The notes beneath the pieces are model-generated. The model was not told the origin of the DNA. It was given only the letters and a program-made list of their open reading frames with translations, and did no database searches. DNA of 64,000 nucleotides from Amorphophallus konjac (lineage: Eukaryota > Streptophyta > Magnoliopsida > Alismatales > Araceae): positions 50,586,458 through 50,650,457 of the forward strand of contig CM040126.1 of NCBI GenBank assembly GCA_022559845.1. The letters are read 5' to 3'. The position numbers were made by a program, and so were the translations under genes. Below are positions 33,655 to 45,123 of the stretch, in pieces (position 1 is the stretch's first letter; every line of letters starts with the position of its first letter).

Positions 33655-33672
33655 ATTCTCCCCGTGTGGGAA
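33655..33672 (-). promoter_or_regulatory. Gypsy 2 polypurine tract
   Basis: The minus strand reads CACACGGGGAGAAT up to the LTR start. It matches the gypsy 1 tract at 20859 except for a few bases. Confidence 0.6.
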
Positions 33673-34079
33673 GAACTCGACGCCGTCGAGTAAGGGGTGC
33701 GGCTGCTCGAGTAGCTCCGGCGGATGCGTCACCGAACGTGGAAGCGCGGAGTACGCTCCACTCCAAGTAATCGACACCTGATCATCCCGTATAGATTCGA
33801 TATGCACACGCTGCTAGGAGAAGGCTAGAGGTGGACACTCCGGGGTGGGGTCACTCTCAAATGAAGCAAGGCGGCTCGAAGGCTCACTAGGAATCACCGC
33901 TTGTCCCTTATGTGACTAGATCCGATATGTGAAAGAGAATCGATCCCAAAGTCCGACAAGTCTCGCACTCAAAACGGACTAACATCGCGAGCGTACAAAC
34001 CAACTCGTCTCGATGTATGCACAGACACATGACAGACAAACGAAGCAAAGACTCACAAAGACCCTAAACAAACCTAATG

Positions 34080-34631
34080 TTAGTCCGACCTACGCATAGG
34101 TGATGGTGGACCAGGACACCCGAATGTGTGGCATGCATGCATCTGTCGTAACCGGTGGTTGACATCATGGGGAATTCCTAGACCTCCTAAAGTGGACCAT
34201 GCATGCATATTGGACTTGGATGTGGGAGGGCCAGGGGTACCAAATGCATCTTCTTCCTTTCCCCTAGATGATGGTGTATCTCGCAAGGGAACGGGCTTGG
34301 TGGGTGTAGACGACCCGGCCCGTGGGGAAGGGGTGTGGTAGTGGACTCCCTCGAAGAAGTGTAGTATATATGGTGGGTCAAGGGGTCCACTAGAGAATGG
34401 GTCAAAAGGATCAAAGAAGGTATGACCCCATGAGATGGATTCCCACAAGTCACGGTCCCATGTGTAGAAGTCTTGAAGGTGTGGATGGGCACCTTCATGC
34501 ATTGTGGTAAGTGGGACGGTGATCATATGTAGGAAGTAGGATTCCTCCCTCGGACAAAATGGTATGAAGTCAGGCTCGGTCGGCATGGGGAGAATAAGGG
34601 GATCTCCGTGGTGACACAACCCACGGTGCAC
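34080..34631 (-). CDS. Gypsy 2 second ORF, Pro-rich, unknown
   Basis: A 183-codon minus-strand ORF follows the gag-like ORF and overlaps it by about 109 bp in another frame. It is rich in Pro, His and aromatic residues (WDRDLWESISWGHTFFDPFD), with no domain I recognise. It may be the displaced C-terminus of the gag-like protein after a frameshift, or a captured sequence. Confidence 0.35.
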   Translation of the reverse strand: MHRGLCHHGDPLILPMPTEPDFIPFCPREESYFLHMITVPLTTMHEGAHPHLQDFYTWDRDLWESISWGHTFFDPFDPFSSGPLDPPYILHFFEGVHYHTPSPRAGSSTPTKPVPLRDTPSSRGKEEDAFGTPGPPTSKSNMHAWSTLGGLGIPHDVNHRLRQMHACHTFGCPGPPSPMRRSD

Positions 34632-35764
34632 ACGGAGGTAATGGACCCTAAGGCCGGATGAGTGAAGCTACGACTAGTGGGTTGGTCGAAGCCTCGGGCC
34701 AATAAGTACTTCAACATCCATTGCCGATGTAAACCAATAATAAGGTCACCCAAGGTATCAACATGGTGACTAGATCGAAATGTCGTGTGGTAGGAGTTGA
34801 CGGGCACTAGAGGTAAGGTGGGGCCCATGGGTGGGTAAGGAAGTAGGACCAAGCCATCCTTGAGCCATCTAAGTAGTGGCTCGGCTATGTAAAGCGTACC
34901 CGTTAGAAACACGGGTGGCTCGGGTTTTGGTGGCTCCAAACAAGATGGTTCCGAATAAAGTTCGGAAGTAGAGGGTGGTGGCATTGGAGCTCTCGTGGGT
35001 GGTGAAGGAGCATGTGTCCTTTCTATCCTATCCAACCAATCTGAAAGCATTTTCTTGATTTCATCTAAGGTGCGGGTTGGAGTAGGGGTCTCGGGGTGGA
35101 CTCGCTCTTCATCTCTCGGCCCGGATGCGGACCTAGGCTCGACTATAAGTGGGGTTTCCACTTGGTTGGAGGCGACTGGACGGGCCACTTGATTGGGAGG
35201 GCTTTGGTGAGCTTGGATGGAGGTGAAGGGGCGGGGTTGGTTGGAGGTGTGACCCACTTGATTGCGGGTGAGTTGGTGGGGCCGATTAGTGGTATAACCC
35301 CCGTGGTTGGAGGTAGGTGGGTGGAGCCGGCTGGAGGTGATTGGGTGGGACGGTTTTGAGGGGACCGGGTGGGGTAGGTAAACCTTCCTAAGCTCCCTTT
35401 TCATGTCCCACCATGATTCGACGGGCCCTTGCCTCCTAATCTGCCTAAAGCATTCAATGTCTCCCCACTTCTCGGCAGCCTCATGAAGCAGCCTCTCCTT
35501 GGCAAAAGAGAATTCATGGGCCTCAGACATGATGTAATAAGCGAAGTATTTGTCCATGGCGGCTTCCCAATGTAGGTAGTCGCTCGGGACTTTGGAGCCA
35601 TAAAAGTTCGGGGCTTCGGGCCCAAGCCCATGAGGGTGCCAACAGTAATATCGTCTGGGCGACTGAGATTCTATTGGGAATGGGGAGCTACAAGGCGAAC
35701 ATGCCGACACACGGAGACAAGACACTAGACATGACCCTAAACGACAATGCAAGTTGGAATGCAC
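34523..35764 (-). CDS. Gypsy 2 gag-like protein (413 aa)
   Basis: An uninterrupted minus-strand ORF. Residues about 50-130 match the capsid part of gypsy 1 gag in order and spacing: NFYGSKVPSDYLHWEAAMD, FAKERLLHEAAEKWGDIE and SWWDMKRELRKVYLP. A Ser/Asn/Gln/Pro-rich region with repeated NQV words follows, then a short helix (LDEIKKMLSDWLDRIERTH) and a C-terminal part of unknown origin (TGTLYIAEPLLRWLKDGL). There is no zinc knuckle. Such proteins would co-assemble with a helper gag. The N-terminal 40 residues look non-gag and the true start may be internal. Confidence 0.6.
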   Translation of the reverse strand: MHSNLHCRLGSCLVSCLRVSACSPCSSPFPIESQSPRRYYCWHPHGLGPEAPNFYGSKVPSDYLHWEAAMDKYFAYYIMSEAHEFSFAKERLLHEAAEKWGDIECFRQIRRQGPVESWWDMKRELRKVYLPHPVPSKPSHPITSSRLHPPTSNHGGYTTNRPHQLTRNQVGHTSNQPRPFTSIQAHQSPPNQVARPVASNQVETPLIVEPRSASGPRDEERVHPETPTPTRTLDEIKKMLSDWLDRIERTHAPSPPTRAPMPPPSTSELYSEPSCLEPPKPEPPVFLTGTLYIAEPLLRWLKDGLVLLPYPPMGPTLPLVPVNSYHTTFRSSHHVDTLGDLIIGLHRQWMLKYLLARGFDQPTSRSFTHPALGSITSVCTVGCVTTEIPLFSPCRPSLTSYHFVRGRNPTSYI

Positions 35765-36020
35765 TAACTAATGCACACTAAGGACCCTAGACTTAAACTA
35801 AGACTCGGTACGTGGCGGAGTTAATCGATCCGAAGATCGCTCGCGCAAGTGTGCGGCCTTCCCGATAGGCGTAGCCTAACGTTCGGACAACACCTTTTGA
35901 TATACCGATTAATGGCATGCAAATGTGACACTTAGACCGACTTAGACTTAGACTCGACTTAAATGACTCTTTTTTTTTGTTTGATTTGTTAAGCAATGAC
36001 TAATGACTACCCTAGACTCT

Positions 36021-36037
36021 ACTCACTCCGATAACAA
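36021..36037 (-). promoter_or_regulatory. Gypsy 2 degenerate primer-binding site
   Basis: ACTCCGATAACA is the minus-strand counterpart of TGGTATCAGAGC with a few changes. It sits next to the 5' LTR end at 36040. Confidence 0.55.
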
Positions 36038-36039
36038 AT

Positions 36040-38114
36040 TGATGCGGGACGGACACGCGACCTGGGACTCTAACTCGCGATCGTCCCTAAGCGAGGGAAG
36101 ACGTGGGACCGGGCGCGGTTGAGTAACCGGCCGTGAGTCTCAGGTATCGACTTTTCTACGTTAACTCGGAATGAGTCACGGGACGGTACACTCACTCACT
36201 CTCACAGCGGTGATAACAATATATCAAGCTAGTATCCTACACGCGCAACGACATATACGACTGAATACAAACTAAGCAAAATGCGATAAAGAGTGGGGGC
36301 GAGTGTACCTCCACGCTCCGGGCGTGGGGAAGACGTTCCTGGCCAAGTACGGTAACTCCCGGTTAAACAATTATTACAATAATTACAGAAATAGTTTTTA
36401 CTGTCCACTCCACGCAGGGAGGTAACGGGCTACAAATGGGGCCCGGGAGGACCAAACTTGGGTTGACGGGCAGCGTTTTGATGTAGCTTCAGCGGCACGC
36501 GTATTCACGAACGTGGGGCCCACGTGCTCATCGGTGGGTCTGAGTGGGCACGGAGTGGTACCGCTGTGATGTTGGCTCCTGGAGAAGCGCTCCCTGGGAC
36601 GGCGGCACGCTGGTTCGTCTCGTGGGAGGCGAGTCGGCTCCGGTCTCACTTGTTGACTTTGCTGCCCACGGATCTGAAGCTACTGTTTTACAGTGCGCGA
36701 CCCAGCGAGATCTGCTGCTGTGATCACTCCCGACGTCGGATCGACGCACAAGAGGTATCGTTGGAAAGCTCTTTCAAAATACTTCATCTAGAGCCAGAGA
36801 AATAATTTTGAATTTCTTGGATCTGGCCTTAGTCGATTTTACAAGTTGTTGTTGGACAGAACCCGAAATCTCATGGTAGAAGTGATTTTTCCTGAGAACT
36901 GATGTTGACCGTGACTCAAATGACAGATTTAGAACTTGGACTCTTCATGAAAGTTGTAGAGGATGGAAACAAGGAAGACGGGGATAATTGTTATTTGACT
37001 TTTGATGGAGATTTCAATTTTTGGGGGATTTTATAATGACAGGGGTTCGGATCTGAACTGCATAGGACAGAACAGATTTGGGAAAAGACAGCAATTTTTA
37101 AAAATATAAAGAGGACTTCAGAAATTCCAAGAAAATTCTTGGATGATGGGGGTGGTAGATAGAACTCTCAATAAATTTGGGGATTCAAACAAATAAGAAG
37201 AAGTGGGTCGAAGAGGGGAATCTCGGGGTTGCTGTGACAAGATCTGAACAAAAGACAAAATTGGAAGGTGGAAATACACGAAAATGGAAAAATAGAAAAA
37301 GTAAAGTAAATGACGGGATTTTTTTGTGGAGGGTGGGGTGGACGTGGATGACTCACCCTCCAAGATTGGTTACGATCTGAGCTCTTGATGGAGAGCTAAA
37401 AATCACGGAGTAGGGTTCTATCCTGATGTAGATAGAACTCCGGCGATGAAGACGGCGGCGCGATGGCGGTGCGATGGCGGCGGCAGAAATAGAATTCAGA
37501 GGAGCTAAGGAGAAGATAGAAGGGCATCACACCCAAGATTTAGCAGAAATCCATCTACAAGAGGGGGAGAGAGAGAGGAGGAGGGCACACCCTTCTTTGG
37601 CTCCAACCAAATTCATAATTTTTCTCTTCATTAATTCTTACAAAACACTATACATGGGTTTATATAGAAGGGGAGGAAGGGGGAGGGGGTTGGAATTCAT
37701 GGGAGAGAGGGGAGGGGTTGCATCTTCTTCCCCCATGTGGTTAATTGGCCTAAAAATATAAAAAACAAAATGTCAATTTAATGGGGGGGCACCCCGTTGA
37801 CTTAAGGGGAGGCATCTTGGACATTTTTCACCCATTGTCCCCCTTTGAATGGTCAATCATCTAGAAGCCCACCTTGGACCTTTGACTGGCCCCACATGGG
37901 CCCTAAGACTTAGGTGGACCAATAGGGAAGGAGATGGGGACCCCTTGCTGGTCATACTATATTTTTGCATAAAAACCCAAAGAATCCTAGGGAATGACAC
38001 ATTGGCTTATAAAGCCTTACAATTGTAAACATACTTTTCCAATGATATAAAAATAAAATAAAGAACATAAATGTAAAATAAAATGTTAGTGCTCTTGCTC
38101 TGATGTTCCCATCA
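36040..38114 (-). repeat. Gypsy 2 5' LTR
   Basis: Direct repeat of 31577-33654, bordered on the right by ATGCT (38115-38119). Confidence 0.9.
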
Positions 38115-38848
38115 ATGCTTCAAGTCCCAGCACATGTAGGTCTGAGCATATGTGCAATTGAAGTCTAATCACATTTTTATGTTCGAGCATTCTTCTCGTC
38201 TAAGCTTCTATTAGGTCTGTGCATATTGAAAAATAGCTGACAATAGCATGTTTGATGAAATGCCTCTCTTATGACTGACAGGTTAAAGACAGCACGTGAG
38301 GTCGAGCCAAGACCAGGCACGTGTTCCCAAAAATGGTGGAATGCTGGCGGATGGACCAGTGAGCTAATGATTGGCACGTGATCTTAGGGAGCATCTTCTG
38401 CCATGTGGATTAAGATTCCCTCTGCACCTGACGCGTGGCCTCTCTGGAAAAGGTGGGAATGAGCCTCCTTCGCGCCCAAGGCATGAGCTCGTGGGACCCT
38501 GCCTGATGCCTTATATAAAAGGCCTCGGCTGCGATCGCTGAAGGTGAGGGAAACAAGGTGAAGTAGAAGAAGTGAGCGAAGCTGAAGAGAAGAGATCAGA
38601 AGAAAAGAGAGCCGCATACAGATTGGAAAAGAACCTGAGAAGAAGAAAAGTGCGAGAGCCAGAGAGGAAGAAGAGAGAGCAGTTCAACGAGAGAAGAGTG
38701 CAGCAAGCTTATCAGTCTGTTCGTGGATCAAATCCAGAACGACTGTGCTCTTTGGAGCTTCTTGTTTTTTGTTCTTAGTTTTGTTTTTCTTTGTTACCCT
38801 TTACATTTCCTGAGTGTTCTTCCGATTCCCTGGTTTGGGATCGAGTTC

Positions 38849-39229
38849 CTCCTGTGGATTCAGGAGAAGGGAGACTTGGGTCTCCAGTTGTGAGTGTCTT
38901 GGTGTTAGTCATAGTTTCCCTCTGTGGATTCAGAGGAAGAGAGGATCTAATCCTCTAGGCTTTGGTGAGCAGCAGGTTGTTGTTCACGTCCCTCTTGTGG
39001 ATTCAGGAGAAGGGAGACTGGTGTCTCCGATTGCTAGTGACGGGCTGTCACTAGTGGTTCCCTCCGGTTTGGCGGAAGGGAGGAGAGTGTTCCTCTGGGT
39101 CAAGCTGTAAGGCAGCATTTGTTGCAGATTGAGTCTGCTTTGAATTCTAGCTTGTGCTAGTGGAATCCTCACTCGGTTTGAGTGAGTGAGGGGTGGACGT
39201 AGGCAGACTGTGGGTCTGGCCGAACCACC
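38849..39229 (+). promoter_or_regulatory. Hairpin string, copy in the E1 3' LTR
   Basis: It has the same series as 15071-15447. GGAGAC/GTCTCC is fully paired here where the 5' copy has a G-U. CCTCC/GGCGG has lost one pair. The closing GGTGG/CCACC pair is kept. Confidence 0.65.
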
Positions 39230-39732
39230 TAAAAATCCTGTCTATCGTGGTTTACTTTGTGCGTTCTGCCATATCATCTATCTCCCCTTCACAAGTTATG
39301 TGTGCTTGATTATTTGTGATATCTTGGGGAGTTAATATGAATGTTAAGTGTTTGTTCATACGCTCAATAGAATTACAACTCATATGTGAGCCTGAGTTTC
39401 TCAGTTCACGATTGTGAAAAGAGAAAAGCTCAGTTGTCTCATTAGCTTATATTGAGTACTGTTAAAAGATTCTTCTGTGTGACAGCTTGCTATTAGGTGC
39501 TTGAAGGTTTAGTAGAGTGTTAATCGTTACATCAGTCTGGGTCCTCGATTAGTATTTGATACTGTGTCTGTCAGATTTACAGTTTAGTGTGAGCTAGTCA
39601 TTCAGCATGTGCTTTCATGTGTCAACTGAAGAGTGCTTAATTGATTAAGCCATCTGAGATTTTAATTCCGCAATAGTTTTTGAACGGGGATTCATTCACC
39701 CCCCCTCTGAATCCGTGCTTTGCACTCTAACA

Positions 39733-40002
39733 AGGTTGTCATTGCAAACTGCAATGCATCTACGAGGGGGCTGGGGAAGACCCAAAATCTCTTTTCTTTC
39801 CATCAATCATCTCATGTTCCACCTTACACTCAGGGAAGGTTGGGCATGGTTAGGGACAATCAAATGTCTAGGTCAATGGAAAGAGGACAATGCTGGCAAT
39901 ATGAGGAGGAAGAAGTCATAAATGAGCATCCTTTAGTGAACTCAAACACAAGGAACATGATTGGCCATAGGGAAGAGGCAAGACCATTGGTTTTAATCTG
40001 AC
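39733..40002 (+). pseudogene. Host gypsy gag, continuation after the nest
   Basis: Starting with the right copy of AGGTT (39733-39737), the frame reads VIANCNASTRGLGKTQ and runs to TGA about 40000 in the phase of 12103. It is the interdomain and nucleocapsid part of the gag begun at 10904. Confidence 0.72.
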
Positions 40003-40154
40003 CCAAAAGTGAACCACCCTATCAACTTCAAAGCTGAGATATCTTTTCTTCTTCCACTCAAACTCCACCCAAAGGGGCAAGACCCTTAATTCTCATCCTA
40101 CCTAAGGGCGCATGATCTAGTCAGCAACAAGATCAAGGCGTCTCTTCTTCACTC

Positions 40155-40914
40155 ATGGTGGAGAATCACTCAACCTCATCCGCCCTTCACCAAGACACCA
40201 TGCTGGAAGAGCTATTAGCACCCCTCACTTTACTCAAGCCAGCTCTAGCCCCAACCGTGTTGCCGATTCACCTCGAACCAGCTCCTATTAATGATTCTCC
40301 CTTAGATGAGTCATTGGCATCCCTTACCCTAATCAGGCCATCTCCAATTCATCCCCCGCAATATGAACCAACTCCTTTTAATGAATCAAATGCTAGACTC
40401 ACTCTCCCAAACAAAGATGCTATTCTAACAAATCAATCAAGCTCCCAACATACCCCTAACACCCAAATTGCTCGTCTTAGCGATATTGGCCGATATCTCA
40501 ACGGTATTGGACTGGGCCACAATCACTTCATATAAAGGCAAGGAGCCCATCATCTCAGCTCTAGATATCCATCAACCAACTCTATCCTCTCAATACTTAG
40601 AGTCAGCCAGGCCTGAGAAGAAACCCCAAGAGATAGGATGGCAAATAATGTCAAAAATGGGTTGTTCATCTGGTGCAAGATTAGGCAATGATGAACAAAG
40701 AATCAAAGAGTCGATTGAGGAGAATGGAACCATTGAGAGGCTTGGCTTAGGTTGCCAACTGACTAAGATAGGCAAGAGCGAATCAGCAAGGTGGAAATTG
40801 CACGATCACTTTATAAAGGGATCCTGTCAATTGGAAGAAAGGGTCGCAAGTCTAAAAATAAGCCATGAGAATGCATATGTGGATTCAAAAGAAAAACTGG
40901 AAGATGTGACATAG
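40155..40914 (+). pseudogene. Host gypsy gag-pol spacer with G-patch-like segment (Tat/Ogre type)
   Basis: Two overlapping frames (40155-40535 and 40468-40914) join through a frameshift near 40530. The first is Pro/Leu/Thr-rich. The second contains IGWQIMSKMGCSSGARLGN and, further on, NGTIERLGLG. This resembles the G-patch-like motif (MxKMGYxPGxGLG ... DRxGLGY) found before RT in plant Tat/Ogre elements. No RT was found downstream, so the element is truncated. Confidence 0.6.
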
Positions 40915-41313
40915 AAGACTTGGATTTGTTAACTCTATTCTCAGGTAAATCATTGTCTCCTCTGATAGCCCAAGAAGAAGTCATTGTAGCAAAGAAGGAA
41001 CCGACTTTATTAGTCCTTCTCTCTTTCCTATTCTTCTTGCTTACATCATTCAAATGTGGTTCTATATTCAAAGTTGATGAATCTCAAAGAGGGAAGCATG
41101 AAGCTTTCATCGAGAAGCCCATTCTAGGGGTAAAACTTTCAAATCATGATTCCCTAGCTCAGGGATCATCCTTCATCCTTAACCACACACCACTAATTAA
41201 TGGCCCTGCTAGGGGTATCTGTCTTGTACATAGTAGATTAGGCCTAGAAGAGTCTAAACTTTTGGTTGCTTCACAGGGAAGGTTAGGGGCACACAAATTC
41301 TCCACCAACGCTT
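40915..41313 (+). other. Degenerate host gypsy interior
   Basis: An open stretch of 134 codons (40920-41324) shows no known domain. It is probably decayed spacer or pol sequence. Confidence 0.4.
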
Positions 41314-41687
41314 GTCAACTCTAATCGAAAGATGTAACATGTTAAGTCTGAAGGTGTTTCCACCAAAAGCTCCCTGCGTAGATCCAATTCTACTAGTTCA
41401 TCTTGGACCCACTGACGTCTTGTTCCCCTGCTCGGCTGGTTCTACTGGTTGTTCAGTATCTTTGATGTTGTTGGGGTGAACTCCCCTCTGTTGTATTGGC
41501 CCCTATCGTCTTGTTACGGTAGGGTGAGGCCCTTGTTCTCCTTTGTATTCCCTCTTTTTGCTATATATAAAATTTGCATGTCGGGTGGCCGGGTGTGGAG
41601 CGTCCCTTCCCTTCCTTGAAGGGGTAAATGGTCTCCCTTGTCTTGCCTTCCAGGTATTGGCCGGATAAAAAAAAGTCAAGTTCTAAT
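41314..41687 (+). mobile_element. 5'-truncated LINE tail with target duplications
   Basis: The insert (41326-41674) ends in ATAAAAAAAA and is bracketed by GTCAACTCTAAT (41314-41325) and GTCAAGTTCTAAT (41675-41687), which differ by one substitution and one base gained. The interior resembles a LINE 3' UTR (T/G-rich, TATATATAAAA near the end) without coding sequence. Confidence 0.62.
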
Positions 41688-43959
41688 GTTTAGTCTAATA
41701 AAATCAATAAATCTTTTACAAGATAATAAACAATCCAACAAACCTCTTAAGGCCAAGCATGTTCAAGTGAAATAATCCATTAATGATAGTAGGTATAGGG
41801 GTCGTGTCCATGGTCACATTCTTGCACACAAATCACTCCAACCTTGTTTTCGGCCTTCTAAGGAAGAGGATTGCTCTTCCTCCTTCCAACAATCCGCAGA
41901 ATACCTAGACAACGTGGTCAAGATTTGTAGGAACCCTTTACATAGTTAATAACCCAAGACTCAAAAAATAGAAAAAAAAGTCCAAAACAAAAAAATCAAT
42001 CAAAAATCAACCAAAATCAAACAAAAGTCAAAAAAATCAAAAAATCTAACAGTCTGGCTGCTGCCTTGTGTTTCACTCTCCATCCATTATGCATGATAAG
42101 ATTAGGTCGCATTAAAGCCTCAGTGGGTTAGGACTTTGATCTACCAGAATTGGGGAGAATTCTGTCCTAGCTAAGTAGCTAATGCTCCGAAGGGCAGGCA
42201 ATATGCACACACTCACGTGAATTCAAAATATGGCAACAGCCCAAAATAGATGTCTATCTTAAAGATTTCTTGAAGATTTCAAAATCCTCCTTTTCCTCTC
42301 TACTCAACCGATCAAGATAGACGGAGCTCTTAAAGCGTTGAGCATAGCAGCTGAATATGATAACCTCAGGTGGGAGTATGACTCACCTTCCCTATGAAAT
42401 GGGACCAAAGCACGTAAAGAGGATAGTGTCCCCGCAGGCAACAAGAAAATTTCAAAAGGGGAGAAAAGTCTTAAATTACAAGCAAGTTAAAAACAAAAAA
42501 AGAAAAAGCCAAAAAGAGAACAAAAGAAAGAGCTTGGTCATGATTGTGCCTGGTTGAAATAAAGAAAGCCCTACAAATGAAGTTCAAATTCTAGAGGCAA
42601 TGCAAAAGCACAACGTTCTAAAGGTGGTTCAAAATCATCAAAATGGTGGAGTTATTAGGTTTGCACACAGATCAGCATTTTAACGGCTTTATCGATCCTC
42701 TTGTGAAGTTTATCCCCTATACTCTTTTTCTTTTGAGGACTCGAAGTCTGTAGAAACTTCGAGGTATAGATCTCGATTAACGACATGTAGTCTCTTTTTG
42801 AAAACACACTTCATGGTTATCTACCCCTAAAGAATAAAAGCTATTGCTATGAAGAAATCTCGACATTTATTGTAAGTCAATGTCCTTATTCCCCTTTAGT
42901 GTTCTTCATCAACCTCAGGCATAAATCAATGCAAGCGTGTCACCTGTCGATGCGACAGCGTCTGATTCTGGGCCAGCCTCGCGCAGTTGACCATTAGGGT
43001 TCCAAGGTGTTCCATCCTATATCGTTTATGGTTGTGAGGAAATAGACCCGGGTGAAACAAATCATTTACCTTGAACACTTTTTAGGTATATCTCTGTGGT
43101 CAGAAGCAATTGAGAGCCTAAACTTGGTATGACAGTATTGTCATCAGGGTAAGTCGCAACCAGCGAGGCCATCATTCGAGGAGTCTAGGGGCCCAAATCA
43201 ACCTAGATGTGTGCTCAGGGTACTTGGGAGGTTGTAGAACGAGCCTATCCTTCCTCCATTGTTGTGATGTCTCATGGGCAGTTATCAGACGTCGACTAAA
43301 AATAAAAAATTCTCAAAATATACAAAAGTAAAAAATAAAAAAATAAAAAAATAAAATCAAAATGTCAAAATCATATAATATATTCAAAAATCTCAAAAAA
43401 ACAAAAAACAAAAATGGTACCTCTTCGAAACATGCATCACGTGCATCATTACACAATCTCTTTCCTTACATCACTATCCCACAATTGTGAACACCAAAGG
43501 CTACTTCCCTCATCTCATCCCATCCCATCCCACCAAGGTATTTATACATATACTACTACCAACACATAAAGTAGGGCAAATTACACACCCATCTGTCCAT
43601 CCAAACCAGTCAAATCCTTCGCTACCCCATAGGGAGGAAGAGTACTCCTCGTTCCTTTGTTTTCCACAAATCCTAACGACAAATTGAATTTCGCCAACTT
43701 GAGACTTCAACTCGAGTCCTAAGCAAATGAAATCTTCATTTCACTTTATTTTTAGTACATGCTTGGTTGCATTACAAATACCTTTTTTTCCCGATCAAGC
43801 CGTTAACCCATATCCCCTTGATTGGGCAACTATCCTAACTATATTAGTGGGTCCAAAACGGACTTCAGCTATGGCACACGATAGATCTTCCTCATCCCCT
43901 ATACTTCATATCTCTTTGCCTATATCAGTAGTGAAGAGGCGTGATCTCGCGCTGGACCT
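41688..43959. other. Degenerate intergenic or retroelement DNA with A-rich blocks
   Basis: No supported gene. Three A-rich blocks of CAAAAAT-like words lie at 41950-42060, 42470-42540 and 43300-43420, like the spacers near the 3' end of Tat/Athila elements. Short ORFs at 43487 and 43727 have no recognised features. Confidence 0.45.
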
Positions 43960-44649
43960 GAGCTGAGGGATGATCACCGCATAGTGAACTGTAAGAAAGG
44001 GAAACGGATCAGGGGACCCAGAGATGGTTCCCTGGGGTAAACCCTCTGATGCCTAAGTCAGTAGAACAATGGTGGAAGCTATGAAGGGAGGAGGAAAAGA
44101 GAGGCGCGAGATCCCTCTACACCAAGATGGTGAAGTGGTTCCTGCTCAGGGAATTTTAGGCGTGTGTTGGGCCTTGCCTTCCGCGGGAGGGAGTCTTAAG
44201 TTTAAATAGTGTGCAAGCCTCATGAGTCCCGTAAGCTGAGGAGTTTCAGGTGGTAGTTACGTCCTCATCATGGGCTCTTTATCTCCTCAAAAACTCCTGC
44301 TCGTAAAGGGCTCTCAACGGCAGCGTGGATAAGCAATCGTCGGTTAAACCCAAGCATGAAGGGTGCCAACCCTATCCGGGCGATAGGCATAGCTCGGATG
44401 AAGATAGGTCGGAGTGGGCGCTGAGCGCTTGTCTCTATCCCTGTGAGGGGATAACTCGGGCATGGGTCTTCCTCCGTTCTGACCGACGTTAGGGCCTTCC
44501 GAGCCTAAGGGCCACCGAGGAAGGGTTTGATCCCGAGTAATCTTATTGGGCTTTTTATCCTAAGTGGGCCCTGCGGGGCTGTCACTTGGATGAGCTGGGC
44601 CTTGTTTGGTCCTGACGGACCTAATTCGGCTGCTCTTAGATGGGCTACA
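43960..44649 (-). repeat. Possible LTR on the minus strand
   Basis: On the minus strand a candidate start TGTAGCCCATC (44649) leads through GC-rich DNA to a TATTTAAA word near 44208 and a leader ending near GCGGTGATCATCC (about 43972). This resembles Tat-type LTRs. No partner LTR or duplication was found. Confidence 0.3.
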
Positions 44650-45123
44650 GAAATCCCCCTCTCCACTTGTCCCCCTCCTACTCCCGAGCTTTAGTAAGCT
44701 CGGAAGAGTAGCTGTTTAGGGTTTTGGACCAGCGTGGTTCAGCTGGGTGGAAATATGGCAGGTGTTAGTAAGCCATGTGTCGTGGTCACCTGGGCCCGCA
44801 ATAATGATGATCATGACGGATTTGAACTGAAGGGGCCCCCTTTTCTCGGAGGTCGGAACGACGCGCCGCCTTCCGCGTGGGAATATAGGTGTTGCACGCT
44901 TGTCGTCGCTCCAGACTCCCTCCATTTTTAGGGTTTGGCACTCCTTCGCGCTTACTTTTGGGGCTCTTTGATGCATCGTGAGGACACGATGGAAGAGCAG
45001 AGGCTTGCAGCGGCGTTCGTGGAGTTGGCGGAGATAACTACAGAGGCAGTCCGATAGCTTCCCTTTCCTCCAAAGTGTTCGGGGTCCCGAGAGCATCTTT
45101 CTTCAAGTTCCTCTCTGGATTCC

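Larger units (their letters stand above)
31577..38114 (-). mobile_element. Gypsy 2: gag-only (TR-GAG-like) gypsy derivative
   Basis: It is 6,538 bp with LTRs 31577-33654 (2,078 bp) and 36040-38114 (2,075 bp), and duplication ATGCT. Minus-strand LTR ends are TGATGGG and GCATCA/GTATCA. The interior is only 2.4 kb. It encodes a gag resembling that of gypsy 1 and a Pro-rich ORF, with no protease, RT or integrase. The PPT region is almost the same as in gypsy 1. It is probably a non-autonomous relative mobilised by a gypsy 1-like partner. Confidence 0.88.
12104..39732 (+). mobile_element. E1: gag-only Sirevirus-like LTR element, chimeric left end, two nested gypsies
   Basis: The unit lies between 5-bp duplications AGGTT. 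It comprises a mini-LTR element and gag scrap (12104-13090), a 5' LTR lacking its first 55-60 bp (13091-15950), PBS, gag, about 2.4 kb of non-coding DNA, iterated polypurine tracts and a 3' LTR (30278-39732). The LTR ends are TGTTG and CTCTAACA. Outside the two gypsy insertions there is no protease, integrase, reverse transcriptase or RNase H, so the element depended on a partner. Sirevirus affinity is inferred from the coiled-coil, multi-knuckle gag and the repeated AGGGGGAG tracts. Confidence 0.8.
30278..39732 (+). repeat. E1 3' LTR, interrupted by gypsy 2
   Basis: It starts TGTTGTGTCCCC after the PPT and ends CTCTAACA before AGGTT. The LTR is in two pieces, 30278-31576 and 38115-39732, together about 2.9 kb. 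It carries the GTCGGTGCA array, TATA box (38512-38520) and hairpin string (38849-39229) like the 5' LTR. Confidence 0.9.
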
